A stretch of DNA of 12,821 bases from Circinella minor (GCA_016758965.1 JAEPRB010000436.1:9410-22230); one strand, 5' to 3'; counted from the first letter of the stretch, positions 1 through 8,553 are shown. Notes: generated by a model from the sequence alone, not told the origin. Program-made: numbers and translations.

Positions 1-2
1 CT

Positions 3-1607
3 AAAGCTTGCTTTAATTGTAAGTCCAATCATTCTCATGATTTTACAAAACATCTTTATAAAAATACTAAATCCTACTATGTACCAATTACCTTAGAGGG
101 ACATGACATCTTTGCCTTTGTGGACCCCGGTTCAACATTTACGGCGATTACACCAGGTCTGGGCTCTTCTATTGGTTTGGAGTATACCTCTTGTTCCGGC
201 AAGATCGGTATGGCTGCCCCTGGGCTTAATATAGATAGAATTGGTCATACAAATAAAACAAAGATTATACATAACGGACTTACTGCTTTTCATAATTTTG
301 AAATAATGAATTTAAATTGTTCTGCTGATGTGTCTATTGGTGCTGATTTAATGCCCCACATTGGTATTTATTTAAAAGGGTTAGCATATTGTTGGCATAA
401 ACCTTCAATCCCTTCTGTTTCTGAACCTGTTGATATGCCTGAACCAGATAATTCCCCCGCTGGTACATCTGTGGAACATCAACTATTTATGGAAAAGATC
501 AAACCTTTTGTACAGGAAAATATAAACATTCCTTCACATGACTTCTGCACTATGCCGGAATCCACGGTTTATTTAAATATTCCTTCTGGTAAAGTTGTTT
601 ATTGTCGTCAATATGATTTGCCAAATAAAGTCTTACCTAAACTTCAAGATCAAATTGATGAATGGTTACAAGACGGTATAATCAAGTTTGCTCCTCCGGG
701 AACTCCTTATAATAATGCTATTTTATGTGTACCTAAAAAGGATAGTAATGGTAATTTGACAAAATTAAGATTCTGCATGGATATGCGACCTTTAAATTTA
801 TTATTACCTGACATTACGCATGATAATCATGAACTTCCTTTGATTCGGGATATTTTCCATAAAATGAAAAATGCATCTATCTTTACTACACTCGATTTAA
901 AAAGCTGTTTTCATAAATTTCGTATTTTTGAAAATCATCAAAATCGTACGTCATTTACCTTCATGAATAAACAATATTGTTTTATTGGATCGCCATTTGG
1001 GATAAAGTTTCTCTCTGCTCACGTACAACGATGTATGCAAATAGTATTCCACGATGTACCATATGTTTCGGTCTATGTTGACGATATCATAATTGCATCC
1101 AATAATATGACGCAACATACACATCATGTACAAGAGACACTTCGTCGCTTATCATCTGTAAACTTAACTGTTAACCATGAAAAATGCTCGTTTGCCCAAC
1201 AATCTGTTGCGTTGCTTGGCTTCAACATTCAAAGTGGCTCCATTTCTGTTGACAAAAAGAAAATTTCTAACGTTCAAGAATGGCCTCTTCCTAAGGATAC
1301 TACATCTTTACAAAGATACTTAGGTTATATTAATTATTTGCGGAATCATATTCCTGGTGTCCAAGAACTTACTAGTAAATTGGATAAACTGCGTACAGTA
1401 AAGAATCTTTCTGAACACTGGACCAATGAACACACCACTGCTTTTAATAATATAAAAATTGCATTACAATCTGCTCCTATTTTAAGTCAATATGACGAAT
1501 CGCTCCCGTTATATCTTGCAACTGATGCTTCATCCACTGGGATTGGTAGTGTTCTTTATCAAGTTGTTGAAAATCAATATAAATACATTGGTTTTATGAG
1601 ACGCTAA
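3..1607 (+). pseudogene. pol: pol fragment: aspartic protease, reverse transcriptase, start of RNase H
   Basis: The frame is open from base 3, so the true start is upstream; a CFNC-x3-H stretch at 9-35 may be the remnant of a gag zinc knuckle but lacks the last Cys. The retropepsin motif is DPGS (123-134) instead of the usual D[ST]G[AS], and SIGADLMPHIGI near 340-370 matches the second protease motif. Reverse transcriptase spans about 540-1170: RFCMDMRPLN, LDLKSCFHKF, GSPFGI and the catalytic YVDD at 1074-1085 are all present. The connection region and RNase H follow, with the first catalytic Asp in ATDAS at 1524-1526. Translation ends at TAA 1605-1607, exactly where relatives continue into the RKLNKAERNYS motif, so this is a nonsense mutation and not a natural end. 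Confidence 0.9.
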
Positions 1608-1901
1608 TTAAATAAGGCTGAACGTAATTATTCTACTACAAAACGTGAACTTTTAAGAATAGTCTTTGCACTTAAACGCTTTCATAAATTTTTATAGGGT
1701 CAACCAAAGTTTACTATTTATTGTGGTCATAAAGCTTTAACATACCTTCATACTCAACCAATTGCTACTCCAATGATGGTTACATGGTTCGATGTTATAT
1801 GTGATTATAATTTTGAAGTTATTCACATCCCAGGTATTGATAATATTATTCCCGATACCATATCACGTCTCTGGACTTCGCAGAAGCTGGAGGGGGGGTA
1901 A
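1608..1901 (+). pseudogene. pol: pol fragment: C-terminal half of RNase H
   Basis: It continues in the same frame directly after the stop at 1605: LNKAERNYSTTKREL is the standard Ty3/gypsy RNase H motif, with the catalytic Glu at 1647-1649. A second stop, TAG, sits at 1695-1697. The third acidic position, normally Asp in a TDHK motif, reads CGHK here, with Gly at 1725-1727, so metal binding should be impaired. The last Asp is kept in IIPDTISR (1854-1856). The frame ends at TAA 1899-1901, immediately after a run of seven G (1892-1898), where the reading frame of the element shifts. Confidence 0.85.
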
Positions 1902-2745
1902 TTCACTAAAGAAATTAATCGCTTCTGTACCTTACTTGGGTAATACTCGCTCCACACATAAAAAGAATTATAATGGTTCTACACATGTACAACGCGCTGC
2001 TACTATTCGTAACGACTATACCGATTTTATGACTCCACCTCCTGAAGAACGAACGAATGTATTACAATAAGCTCATCTTCATGGTCATCTCGGAATCGAT
2101 GCTATAGTTGATGATTTGCATAGTCAACATATTCATTGGACTTCAATTAAAACGGATGCACAAAATATCGTATCCAGCTGTCCTTATTGTCAAAGATTCA
2201 CACTTGCAAAACGGGGTTTTCATTCTATGCATAGTATTTATGCTGATAAGCCATGGGATCATATTGCACTTGACACAGGTGACCTTAATTGTACTGCTCC
2301 AAGAGGAAATAATTATATTCTTGTTATTGTTGATATTTATTCCCGCTACACACTTTTACGCCCGATACCGGACAAAACAGGTCTCACAATCGCAAAAACA
2401 CTTATTCAAGTATTTGCCAATTTAGGCTTTCCTAAAATCATCCAAAATGATCATGGCACAGAATTTGTAAACGAAGTTGTTAAACATCTTCTTGATAACT
2501 GTGGTATAGACTTATGACTAGTTACTTCCTATAATCCAATGGCCAATGGAGTTTGCGAGACTAAGGTAAAAGCCATGAAAAGCATCATCGTTAAACAATT
2601 ACATGGTAAAAAAGATGATTGGGATCTTTTCTTACCTACTGCACAACTGAGCATTAATAATAAAATCGCGAAGTTACACAACAGCCGCCCTTTTTCTCTC
2701 TTCTTTGCACGTCAACCAAATTTATGGGAAGACTACAGACAATAA
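1892..2745 (+). pseudogene. pol: pol fragment: integrase zinc-binding and catalytic core
   Basis: This stretch is in the next frame (codon starts 1792, 2116, 2539), so the element has shifted +1 near the G run at 1892-1898. The HHCC zinc finger is intact: His at 2074 and 2086, Cys at 2179 and 2188. The catalytic core has Asp at 2272 (IALDTGD), Asp at 2449 (QNDHGTEF) and Glu at 2557 (NGVCETK), with 35 residues between the last two, the D,D35E spacing of retroviral-type integrases. Stops occur at 2068-2070 (TAA, just before AHLHGH) and 2515-2517 (TGA, just before LVTSYNP), both inside conserved sequence. The frame ends at 2743-2745 near a short AAT-rich repeat, where it shifts again. Confidence 0.9.
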
Positions 2746-3334
2746 TAAAATACACTTCAATAACAAACAGGAAGAAAACATGGCAAATATTGTTATTCCA
2801 GCCATCAGAGATTATATAGATGCTATTCAAAAAGCCTAGCAAGGAAAATTTTCTAAAAAATTCCAAATTATTAAAGAATTTCCTGTTGGCAGCAAAGTTA
2901 TGATTCAGAACGTGACTCGCCATTCTAAAACAGGCGTTCGTTACGAAGGCCCATATACAGTGCATGGAAAGAACAGAGGCAATGGCCAATACGTTCTTAC
3001 TGACGCAACTGGCGCTCTTCATTCACGTGATGTTCCCCCACATCAAATAAAATTAATTTCTTAGGATACCATTGCTTCAGGCGATGATTTCTTTGAGGTT
3101 CAATCGATCATTGATCATGAAGGAACACTAGGTAATTATAAATATCTTGTACGATGGAAAGGTTACAGTTTTGATGATGATACTTGGGAACCTATTGAGC
3201 ACTTCAATGGCCTTACACAAATTGAAAGATATTGGCAACGTCGGAATCAAGAAAAGATTTCAAACAAAAATCTTAAACGTGTATCACTACCACGTCGATC
3301 ATCACATCTTAATAATAAATGCGAACGCACTTAA
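2741..3334 (+). pseudogene. pol: pol fragment: integrase C-terminal region and chromodomain
   Basis: It reads in the third frame (codons from 2741). The first part, through about 3060, matches the integrase C-terminal GPY/F-type region (GSKVMIQ... VRYEGPYTV... DATGALHSRDVPPHQIKL). A chromodomain follows at about 3089-3245, with FFEVQSIIDH, YLVRWKGY and DTWEPIEHF, the typical chromo signature with its Trp residues. In-frame stops lie at 2837-2839 (TAG) and 3062-3064 (TAG), the second separating integrase from chromodomain. The natural end is TAA 3332-3334. In chromoviruses this domain guides integration toward heterochromatin marks; that role is family knowledge and is not shown here. Confidence 0.88.
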
Positions 3335-3466
3335 ATATGTCTTTCTCCAAAACTTATTTTTTCCCAACTATTGACCCATGGGTTTTTAACTGGAGTTTTA
3401 TCGATATATGCTTTTCTCAAAGACAAGTGTTTGCATACACCTTAATCAAACAGTTGTTCTAACCTA
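3335..3466 (+). other. non-coding stretch between pol and polypurine tract
   Basis: There are about 130 bases between the pol stop and the purine tract. I see no conserved coding sequence. A frame across 3147-3374 overlaps the chromodomain in another phase and has no recognisable content. Confidence 0.5.
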
Positions 3467-3478
3467 GTAGGGGGTAAT
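3467..3478 (+). promoter_or_regulatory. polypurine tract (plus-strand primer site)
   Basis: AGTAGGGGGTAA lies immediately before the proposed LTR start TGTTG at 3479. A G-rich purine run abutting the 3' LTR is the established primer for plus-strand DNA synthesis in LTR retrotransposons. Its position 132 bases after the pol stop fits. Confidence 0.75.
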
Positions 3479-3797
3479 GTTGTATCCAACATACAATGGC
3501 TTCATAATAACGGTCATTTAATAATATATATTTAAATACAGCATACTTCAAATATGTTTTACTGACATTTTGGTATTTTTACGGTATGTTTCAATGACTC
3601 TTAATATTAAAGAAGTCCGTCTTCTTTATTGATACTATTTGACAGCTGCGTTGATATATTATTTTATCAACGGCAAAACGTATAGGATATAATGTTCACA
3701 TAAACCATTGTCATTATTTATCGTCATTAACAAATCGGAAGACTATCATTGTTTCATACACGCATATTGATATACCCGTCCATTGATTAGAATTTAA

Positions 3798-3806
3798 TAT
3801 AAATAG
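3798..3806 (+). promoter_or_regulatory. TATA box in LTR
   Basis: TATAAATAG sits in the right third of the LTR, where the U3 promoter is expected. In the full element the same sequence in the 5' LTR would drive transcription. Confidence 0.5.
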
Positions 3807-3823
3807 TGATAATATTTTATTAT

Positions 3824-3829
3824 AATAAA
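3824..3829 (+). terminator. AATAAA polyadenylation signal in LTR
   Basis: A canonical AATAAA hexamer 18 bases after the TATA box. The short spacing implies that the transcript start and the signal nearly coincide, so it may act only at one end. The call rests on the motif alone in an AT-rich context. Confidence 0.35.
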
Positions 3830-3910
3830 CTTCAGTTCAATTATTGTTCTTTTGGGTCTCGTTGACTTATTACTGTCTCTTTTATTTTATTAATTTCGAT
3901 TGATATAACA

Positions 3911-4067
3911 CTTATGAATGTGTTACTCTTTTTTGCTGTTATTTTATCTAAAAATAAATGCAATATTTCTCAACATATATTTAGGGGTATCCTTATGATG
4001 TTATAAGTAATGTGCAAACAGTTACCATGTTTTTCTCTTTATGCATACATAATATACCTATATGTAA
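3911..4067. other. non-coding stretch between LTR and transposase-like pseudogene
   Basis: About 157 AT-rich bases with stops in all frames and no recognisable protein similarity. It could be an intron or a decayed internal part of the following gene, whose N-terminal part is missing. Confidence 0.4.
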
Positions 4068-5212
4068 ACAAAAAGAGAAAATAAAATATTTGAATCGGTC
4101 AAGGATCTCAATGTTTTTGGAAAGATTCTTCCAGATTATATACCCGCTGGTCTCCATTGCTCATTGCAATATCTTGGAAGTCCTGTAGCATTTGGTCATG
4201 TTGCTGAACAAGTGACGCAAGAATACCATACCAATTCGGAAGAGATTCCATTTATTGTCACAAGAGTTGGGATCCCTGGTGCATTGGTGATGACAAAAGA
4301 AGGTAAAGCTAGATCTTGTCACAATTTGGATCCCCTCCTTTTGTTATTCCAGTCCCAATTTCTTTACTTCGTACCGAAAACCCTGATCAATGTATACCAA
4401 CATCACCTTCCTTAATACCAAGTGAAAATGATACCTCTGTAGTTCCTCAACGTAATTCTGATGAATATAGAGAAAGAAACGACCATTATACCGAAACAGC
4501 ATCAATTGCTACATCGTCTTCTTCATCTGATAATGATTCCAATGATATACCAATTGCGCATGAATTAATTTCTACAGCAGGATCACAATGCCTTTCAACT
4601 TTGACATCAGAACAACAATATACCCAGTCCCATAATCCAAGAATTTTAAAAGATATTTTCCATCTTATGGATATGATCAAAGTTTCAAAAAAGCACCTTT
4701 TGGCTAAGGAATTCAAACGTCACTTCCGAGATGCTATTTTTGTTGCTAATAGTGAAGACCATGACCAAATAGAAAAACACTTACGAACAATCGGCCGTTC
4801 ATGGGATTATATGCTGACTAAAAATCCTGCTTGGGTATTGCGCTGATGTAGAAGAACAGTTCCTCAGCCTGAAGATTTATACCCTGTCGTTCAAAATCTT
4901 TTTGCTGAATATGGTTCATTAGAATGTGATGCCACTCAAAGACCTCTTTTCGACCACGAAGCATGGAAGCAAGCCTGCAATGTTTTAAAAACGATACATA
5001 TGGGAGAAGTATCAGACCCACCAGGAATACCTTTATACTTTGAAATGGGGGTTGATAAAGATAATCTTCCTACGTATCGCTACAGCAGAGGTACTAATTC
5101 TCTTGAAGGAGGTGTACATCAGAACATAATCCGAAAGTTTGGGTCGTTCGGTGCTGGGCCACATATGACTAACTGTATGTTAGCAGATTACTGATTGCGC
5201 CACAATATTGAT

Positions 5213-5307
5213 GTATGTGTTTAGTACAAAAATCTACCAGCTACGTAAATATCAAATTAGGAATTATTTATTAATTTTTTGTCTTGACATTCATTTTTTA
5301 ACTGTAG
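5213..5307 (+). other. intron in transposase-like pseudogene
   Basis: GTATGT donor and CTGTAG acceptor, 95 nt, phase 0, with a TTTAAC element just before the acceptor. Splicing joins RHNID to VGSKN and moves the reading frame from the upstream one to that used for the rest of the gene, which supports it. Confidence 0.8.
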
Positions 5308-5387
5308 GTTGGATCAAAAAATAGGCACAGCAAAAAACATTTAGGCCATTATGATCCTTGGATCACTCAAACTATCTGCAACTTAGA

Positions 5388-5449
5388 ATAATCATTGCCA
5401 TTGGATAATAAATCTAGAAAAAGATACTAACCATCAACATCTCTTATAG
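5388..5449 (+). other. candidate dead intron with lost donor
   Basis: A perfect TACTAAC branch point (5425-5431) and a TTATAG acceptor (5444-5449) are visible, but no GT donor exists between 5310 and 5448. ATAATC at 5388 could be a mutated GTAATC. If it is an intron, the stops at 5389 and 5428 would be intronic. The phase does not close perfectly, so this is tentative. Confidence 0.3.
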
Positions 5450-6453
5450 TCAAAAATGCTCTGAAATTACGAAAATCTGATGAGACATTTGGTATTGCAC
5501 CTTTTCCTCGGGAGATTGCTAGTGATATAAACATTGAAACTGTTAGCACGGAGAACGACGATACCGATGGTTTAGATCCATTATTACCAATCAGATTAAG
5601 TACACGATTAGTGTTGCCAATTGGAGCTACAAGTAACCAAAAAGGAAGAATGTACAAGTATGTTGCTTCAAGGTTAAAAACCAAATATGCTGTAACTCCT
5701 ATTCATACCCGCCAAGAATTCGTTTTATTTTCAAATATAATACCCAAAAACACAGATATACCAATTGATTGGAAGCAAAAAGTCCAACAATAGAATAGTA
5801 ATCATGCCAATGGTAATGATATATTCTATAAAACACCTGAAATTCTCAAATCACACCACAAATCTTGGTTTTCTGGTCCAGTAATAGACCGTACTATTAC
5901 CAGAAATAACACTGAATTGATAACCATGAGAGAACAGTTACAATCTCCTAGTCGAAGCAATAATATCATTTTACCACCGACTCCAAATATACCAACTGAT
6001 GCAACAATTACTTTATCAAATACCAACTCCTTTGTGCTTCCACCTCCTATATTATCCAATAGCATATCAAATTCTTCTTCACTAATTCCAGCTCAACCAC
6101 CCCAACCAACATCTACACACCAACAACACTATCAGCCTTTTATTCCGCAGCATATACAGCCTTACATTCCACAAAATATACCATACTACCTGCTACCAAC
6201 TTTCAGGCCACTTCACCCACCACCCATATTTATACCACCAATACCCTCAGTGTCATCAGCACCGCTAATACTCCCACAACATTCGCATATATCTTCATCA
6301 CCTAATGTACCCATAGATTGCCCATCGTCAACTGTGGTTCCTATTTCGACATGGGAGTTACCACGGAAACGTACACGTACTTGTAGATGTGGTATTGCAA
6401 ACTGTAAAGGGCGCGCACAATCAAAGTTATGTCAAAATCGTAATCCTTCATAA

Positions 6454-6797
6454 CCCCCCAAAAAAACATATTTTTATATTTTTTATAATCAAACATATAT
6501 ATCAATAGCATTCTGTGCTCCTATTCTTTCAAAAATAACCTATTCAACTTTTTTATTATATCATTACATCGCCATATAATTACTCTTTCTTCTGTACTTA
6601 ATAAAAATGCTTAATTTTCTTATCTCAAATATAATAAAACTCGCAGTAGTAATATCAATCATGTACATATTTCTTTATCTTTTCATACATAATGACATGC
6701 CTAGTTACTGTATGTATATCATGGAAATTTTAAAAGTTGAATATCAATGTTCGCTACTACACATCAATAATTTTTTACAAGGGTATCATTGGTTATA
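6454..6797. other. AT-rich non-coding stretch downstream of pseudogene
   Basis: A C6 run followed by A-rich sequence comes right after the stop codon. AATAAA occurs at 6600-6605 and 6633-6638 and may be polyadenylation signals for the upstream gene. A 63-codon frame at 6607-6798 is hydrophobic and AT-driven, with no recognisable motif, and I do not call it a gene. Confidence 0.4.
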
Positions 6798-6973
6798 GGT
6801 ATTCTGGTCATGCTCCTTTTGATATAGTTGAAACCCATTATTCTGACGAACCCCATATATAAAGAGAAAGGTCTTGATGGCGCTTGATATTTTGGCGATG
6901 GTACTTACGATTTGGTTAAAACCCATTATTCTAACGAACCCCATTAACAAAAAGAAGGATTTTGAGGGCGCTA
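6798..6973. repeat. 88-bp tandem duplication, two diverged copies
   Basis: Copy 1 (6798-6885) and copy 2 (6886-6973) align end to end at a constant offset of 88 bases. The best-kept core is ACCCATTATTCT, then A or G, then ACGAACCCCAT (6832-6856 and 6920-6944). The left parts (GGTATTCTGG against GATATTTTGG) and the right parts (ending GGCGCT in both) also align with scattered substitutions. The function is unknown. Confidence 0.75.
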
Positions 6974-6992
6974 CGCGCCCTCAAACCCTTCT
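6953..6992. repeat. GC-rich hairpin ending in CTAA
   Basis: A perfect 11-bp stem (6961-6971 with 6975-6985) has a 3-base TAC loop. After a small bulge it is extended by AGAAGG (6953-6958) pairing with CCTTCT (6987-6992). CTAA follows at 6991-6994. A GC-rich hairpin just before CTRR is the known form of Helitron 3' ends. However, the base after CTAA is A, where Helitrons normally abut T, and the stem lies only 5 bases from CTAA. Confidence 0.8.
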
Positions 6993-7004
6993 AAAAAAAT
7001 AAAA

Positions 7005-7052
7005 GAATTAATTCCATCAGGCCCAGACATGTCACATGGGCCCTTTTAATTC
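7005..7052. repeat. interrupted palindrome
   Basis: GAATTAA (7005-7011) pairs with TTAATTC (7046-7052), and inside it GGCCCA (7020-7025) pairs with TGGGCC (7037-7042). The loop contains the palindrome GACATGTC. It lies about 20 bases after the previous hairpin. Confidence 0.6.
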
Positions 7053-7471
7053 CTATTTTTTGCTTCTCATTTGCTCACTGTATTTTAAAGCTAATTGTCA
7101 GCTATTCTGATAAAAACATTGGTTGCTGGAGATTAATATAAAAAAGTTGTCTGCGGAAAGGGTTTTTGTTTCAATCTCTTGCTACTATGAAAATTGCAGT
7201 GATTTTACCATCAATCGAAAGGCAACGTAGGGCTTTGTTTATATTTTAATTTTTATGCAAAAATATATTATGTATATCTCTCCAGATCCATATTTGTGTT
7301 TTTTTAATCATAGTAAAAAGTCTTTTCCACAACTATGATTTTCTATATGATCATTGGACATCGGCTTTTGTATTTGCTTTAGACTGATAATCTGTTAAAA
7401 TCGCGCCATAGAACAAAAGTTTTTTATTTGTCCTGTTTCTTTTTTTCCCCCTGGATTTTAACGTTGTAAAA
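7053..7471. promoter_or_regulatory. upstream region of Helitron gene
   Basis: About 420 non-coding bases. Just before the start codon lies a pyrimidine-rich tract (about 7420-7451), a common feature of fungal core promoters. No reliable TATA box can be assigned in this AT-rich background. The left end of the Helitron (expected to begin TC after an A) must lie here or further left but cannot be fixed by eye. Confidence 0.35.
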
Positions 7472-7477
7472 ATGGCC

Positions 7478-7530
7478 TGTCATGCATGTGGAAGCACAAC
7501 ACATTCTAGAACAACTCATCGTGATTGCCC
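7478..7530 (+). other. N-terminal zinc knuckle of Helitron protein
   Basis: Cys at residues 3, 6 and 19 with His at 11 and 16 of the exon 1 product, ending HRDCP. Such a knuckle at the N-terminus is familiar from fungal Helitron proteins and probably binds nucleic acid; that role is inference. Confidence 0.6.
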
Positions 7531-7715
7531 AGCCAATACAAATCATCTCCGAACTTCCAATCCTGGCTCTCTTATTTTTGTTGATGCATCGAGAGCTATC
7601 ACGAACGTTAATAACGTACACGAGCAAACAATTGCACCAGATTCTGTTGTGCCAACTCGACGTACTCATGACGAGGCTTTTCAGCAACCAGCTGAACAAC
7701 AAGGAACAATCCAAA

Positions 7716-7945
7716 GTAAATTAAATAATTTTTTTTTTTCAAAATGATATATTATATTATTTGATTTCCTGATTATAAATAAACGTTAAACTTAGAATTG
7801 TTGCATTTTATTATAAGTAAAACATTTATTATACTCCTATTTCTTGATTGAGATTATTGAAATATGTTAAAGTAAATTTTTTATTTGGATAAATCATAAA
7901 CTTCTGAATTTTTAAAAAAAAAGTTTCCTTAGAAAATTAAAATAG
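7716..7945 (+). other. Helitron intron 1
   Basis: GTAAAT donor and AATAG acceptor, 230 nt, phase 1. The alternative AG at 7931-7932 would lead to an early stop, so 7945 is preferred. Confidence 0.6.
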
Positions 7946-7985
7946 TTCGAAGTGTTCCTCAACCAGTAACATCATTACAACCTGA
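7946..7985 (+). other. 40-nt micro-exon of Helitron gene
   Basis: It encodes a short Pro/Gln-rich segment (RSVPQPVTSLQPE). It is needed to connect exon 1 (phase 1) with exon 3 (phase 2); joining exon 1 straight to 8073 would break the frame. Confidence 0.6.
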
Positions 7986-8072
7986 GTATGTTGCCTACAT
8001 TTTTCTCTGATATTTGTCAAAATAGATTATAGATTGAGGTTTCTAATATAAATATTATATTTGGATATACAG
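7986..8072 (+). other. Helitron intron 2
   Basis: Canonical GTATGT donor and ATACAG acceptor, 87 nt, phase 2, with a CTAAT branch-like element about 30 bases before the acceptor. Confidence 0.7.
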
Positions 8073-8460
8073 ACCTGCTGCTGCACAACAGCAACCACGT
8101 ATAGATACTTTTACAGTGCATACCCCTTTTGTTGCTCGAGTTCATCCTGATCACTACGTTCCCCATGGTAATCGTCGATCTAATATTTTACCCAATGGTG
8201 GTCAAGATCTTGGAGAAATGAATGTTATCTGCTCATCATGTAATGCAAAAATGTGGATCAAAGAAAAAAGTGCTGGCACTATTGCTGAACCTAAATTTAC
8301 TTTTTGTTGCAACAAAGGAAAGGTTTCTTGTAATTTACCACCTCCACCTCCAAATGAACTTCTCTCTCTCTTAATTAATTAAGATGCATCTGCAAGAAAT
8401 TTTCGACAGAAAATACATCTTTACAATTGTGCTTTTGCTTTTTTCTCTATTGCAGCCAAG

Positions 8461-8553
8461 GTATATAATCATATAAAATATTATAATTTAGTGTAATTAA
8501 TTGGACTTTACAAATATATAATTATTGTAAATTTTAATTGTTTTTTGTGTTAG
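8461..8553 (+). other. Helitron intron 3
   Basis: GTATAT donor and GTTAG acceptor, 93 nt, phase 0. It joins CAFAFFSIAAK to YHSQLANEREGVYTF, matching the usual SAFAF...GVYTF order in Helitrons. Confidence 0.8.

Larger units (their letters stand above)
1..3910 (+). mobile_element. Ty3/gypsy chromovirus-type LTR retrotransposon, 5' end outside window
   Basis: The domain order protease, reverse transcriptase, RNase H, integrase, chromodomain is seen directly, followed by a purine-rich tract and a sequence starting TGTTG and ending AACA that fits a 3' LTR. The RT-RNase H-integrase order and the C-terminal chromodomain are established marks of chromoviruses within Ty3/gypsy (Metaviridae). The left LTR, primer-binding site and gag are not in the window, so the target-site duplication and LTR divergence cannot be checked here. 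Six in-frame stops and two frame changes show this copy is defective. The right boundary at 3910 is inferred from the terminal CA of the proposed LTR and is less certain than the coding part. Confidence 0.9.
3479..3910 (+). repeat. probable 3' LTR, about 432 bp
   Basis: It starts TGTTG after the polypurine tract and ends GATATAACA, giving the TG...CA ends expected of an LTR. The first 14 bases form a small inverted repeat (TGTTG, 4 bases, CAACA). Inside are two further stem-loops, 3609-3627 (7-bp stem) and 3649-3672 (8-bp stem), a TATA box (3798-3806) and an AATAAA (3824-3829), the expected order of LTR promoter and polyadenylation signals. Without the partner LTR the right end is a best guess. 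The five bases after it (CTTAT, 3911-3915) would be the target-site duplication. Confidence 0.65.
4068..6453 (+). pseudogene. decayed transposase-like gene, C-terminal portion
   Basis: The frame opens at 4068 without a start codon and runs (LHCSLQYLGSPVAFGH, then IVTRVGIPGALVMTKEGKARS) to about 4313, where it shifts by one base. It then continues through a Ser/Asp-rich linker, a helical block (ILKDIFHLMDMIKV, FKRHFRDAIFV), DPPGIPLYFEMGVDKD and RGTNSLEGGVHQN (5087-5125). An intron (5213-5307) joins DY-stop-LRHNID to VGSKNRHSKKHLGHYDPW. The tail holds ASRLKTKYAVTPIHT, a long Pro/Ser/Gln-rich region (5940-6350) and a Cys cluster CRCG-x3-C-x8-C (about 6382-6436). Stops lie at 4844 (TGA), 5192 (TGA), 5389 (TAA), 5428 (TAA) and 5791 (TAG); the natural end is TAA 6451. 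From memory, fungal multicopy hypothetical proteins share these blocks. The TN-x-x-E motif resembles the last acidic motif of Mutator/IS256-type DDE transposases. The transposase role is inference; the coding nature is clear. Confidence 0.75.

Noticed and set aside
2108..2425. 105-codon frame as a membrane protein
   Set aside because: It lies fully over the integrase core in another frame, which carries clear zinc-finger and catalytic motifs.
3147..3374. 75-codon frame after the integrase
   Set aside because: It overlaps the chromodomain in a different frame and shows no motif of its own.
4303..4312. Tiny intron (GTAAAG...TAG) to explain the frame change near 4313
   Set aside because: Ten bases is far too short for a spliceosomal intron; a one-base indel is more likely.
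6607..6798. 63-codon hydrophobic frame as a small membrane protein
   Set aside because: Composition is driven by AT richness, there is no recognisable motif, and it runs into the tandem repeat.
7424..7714. Minus-strand frame of 96 codons
   Set aside because: It is opposite Helitron exon 1, whose zinc knuckle and intron phase support the plus strand. The Cys-rich look is a mirror of that exon.
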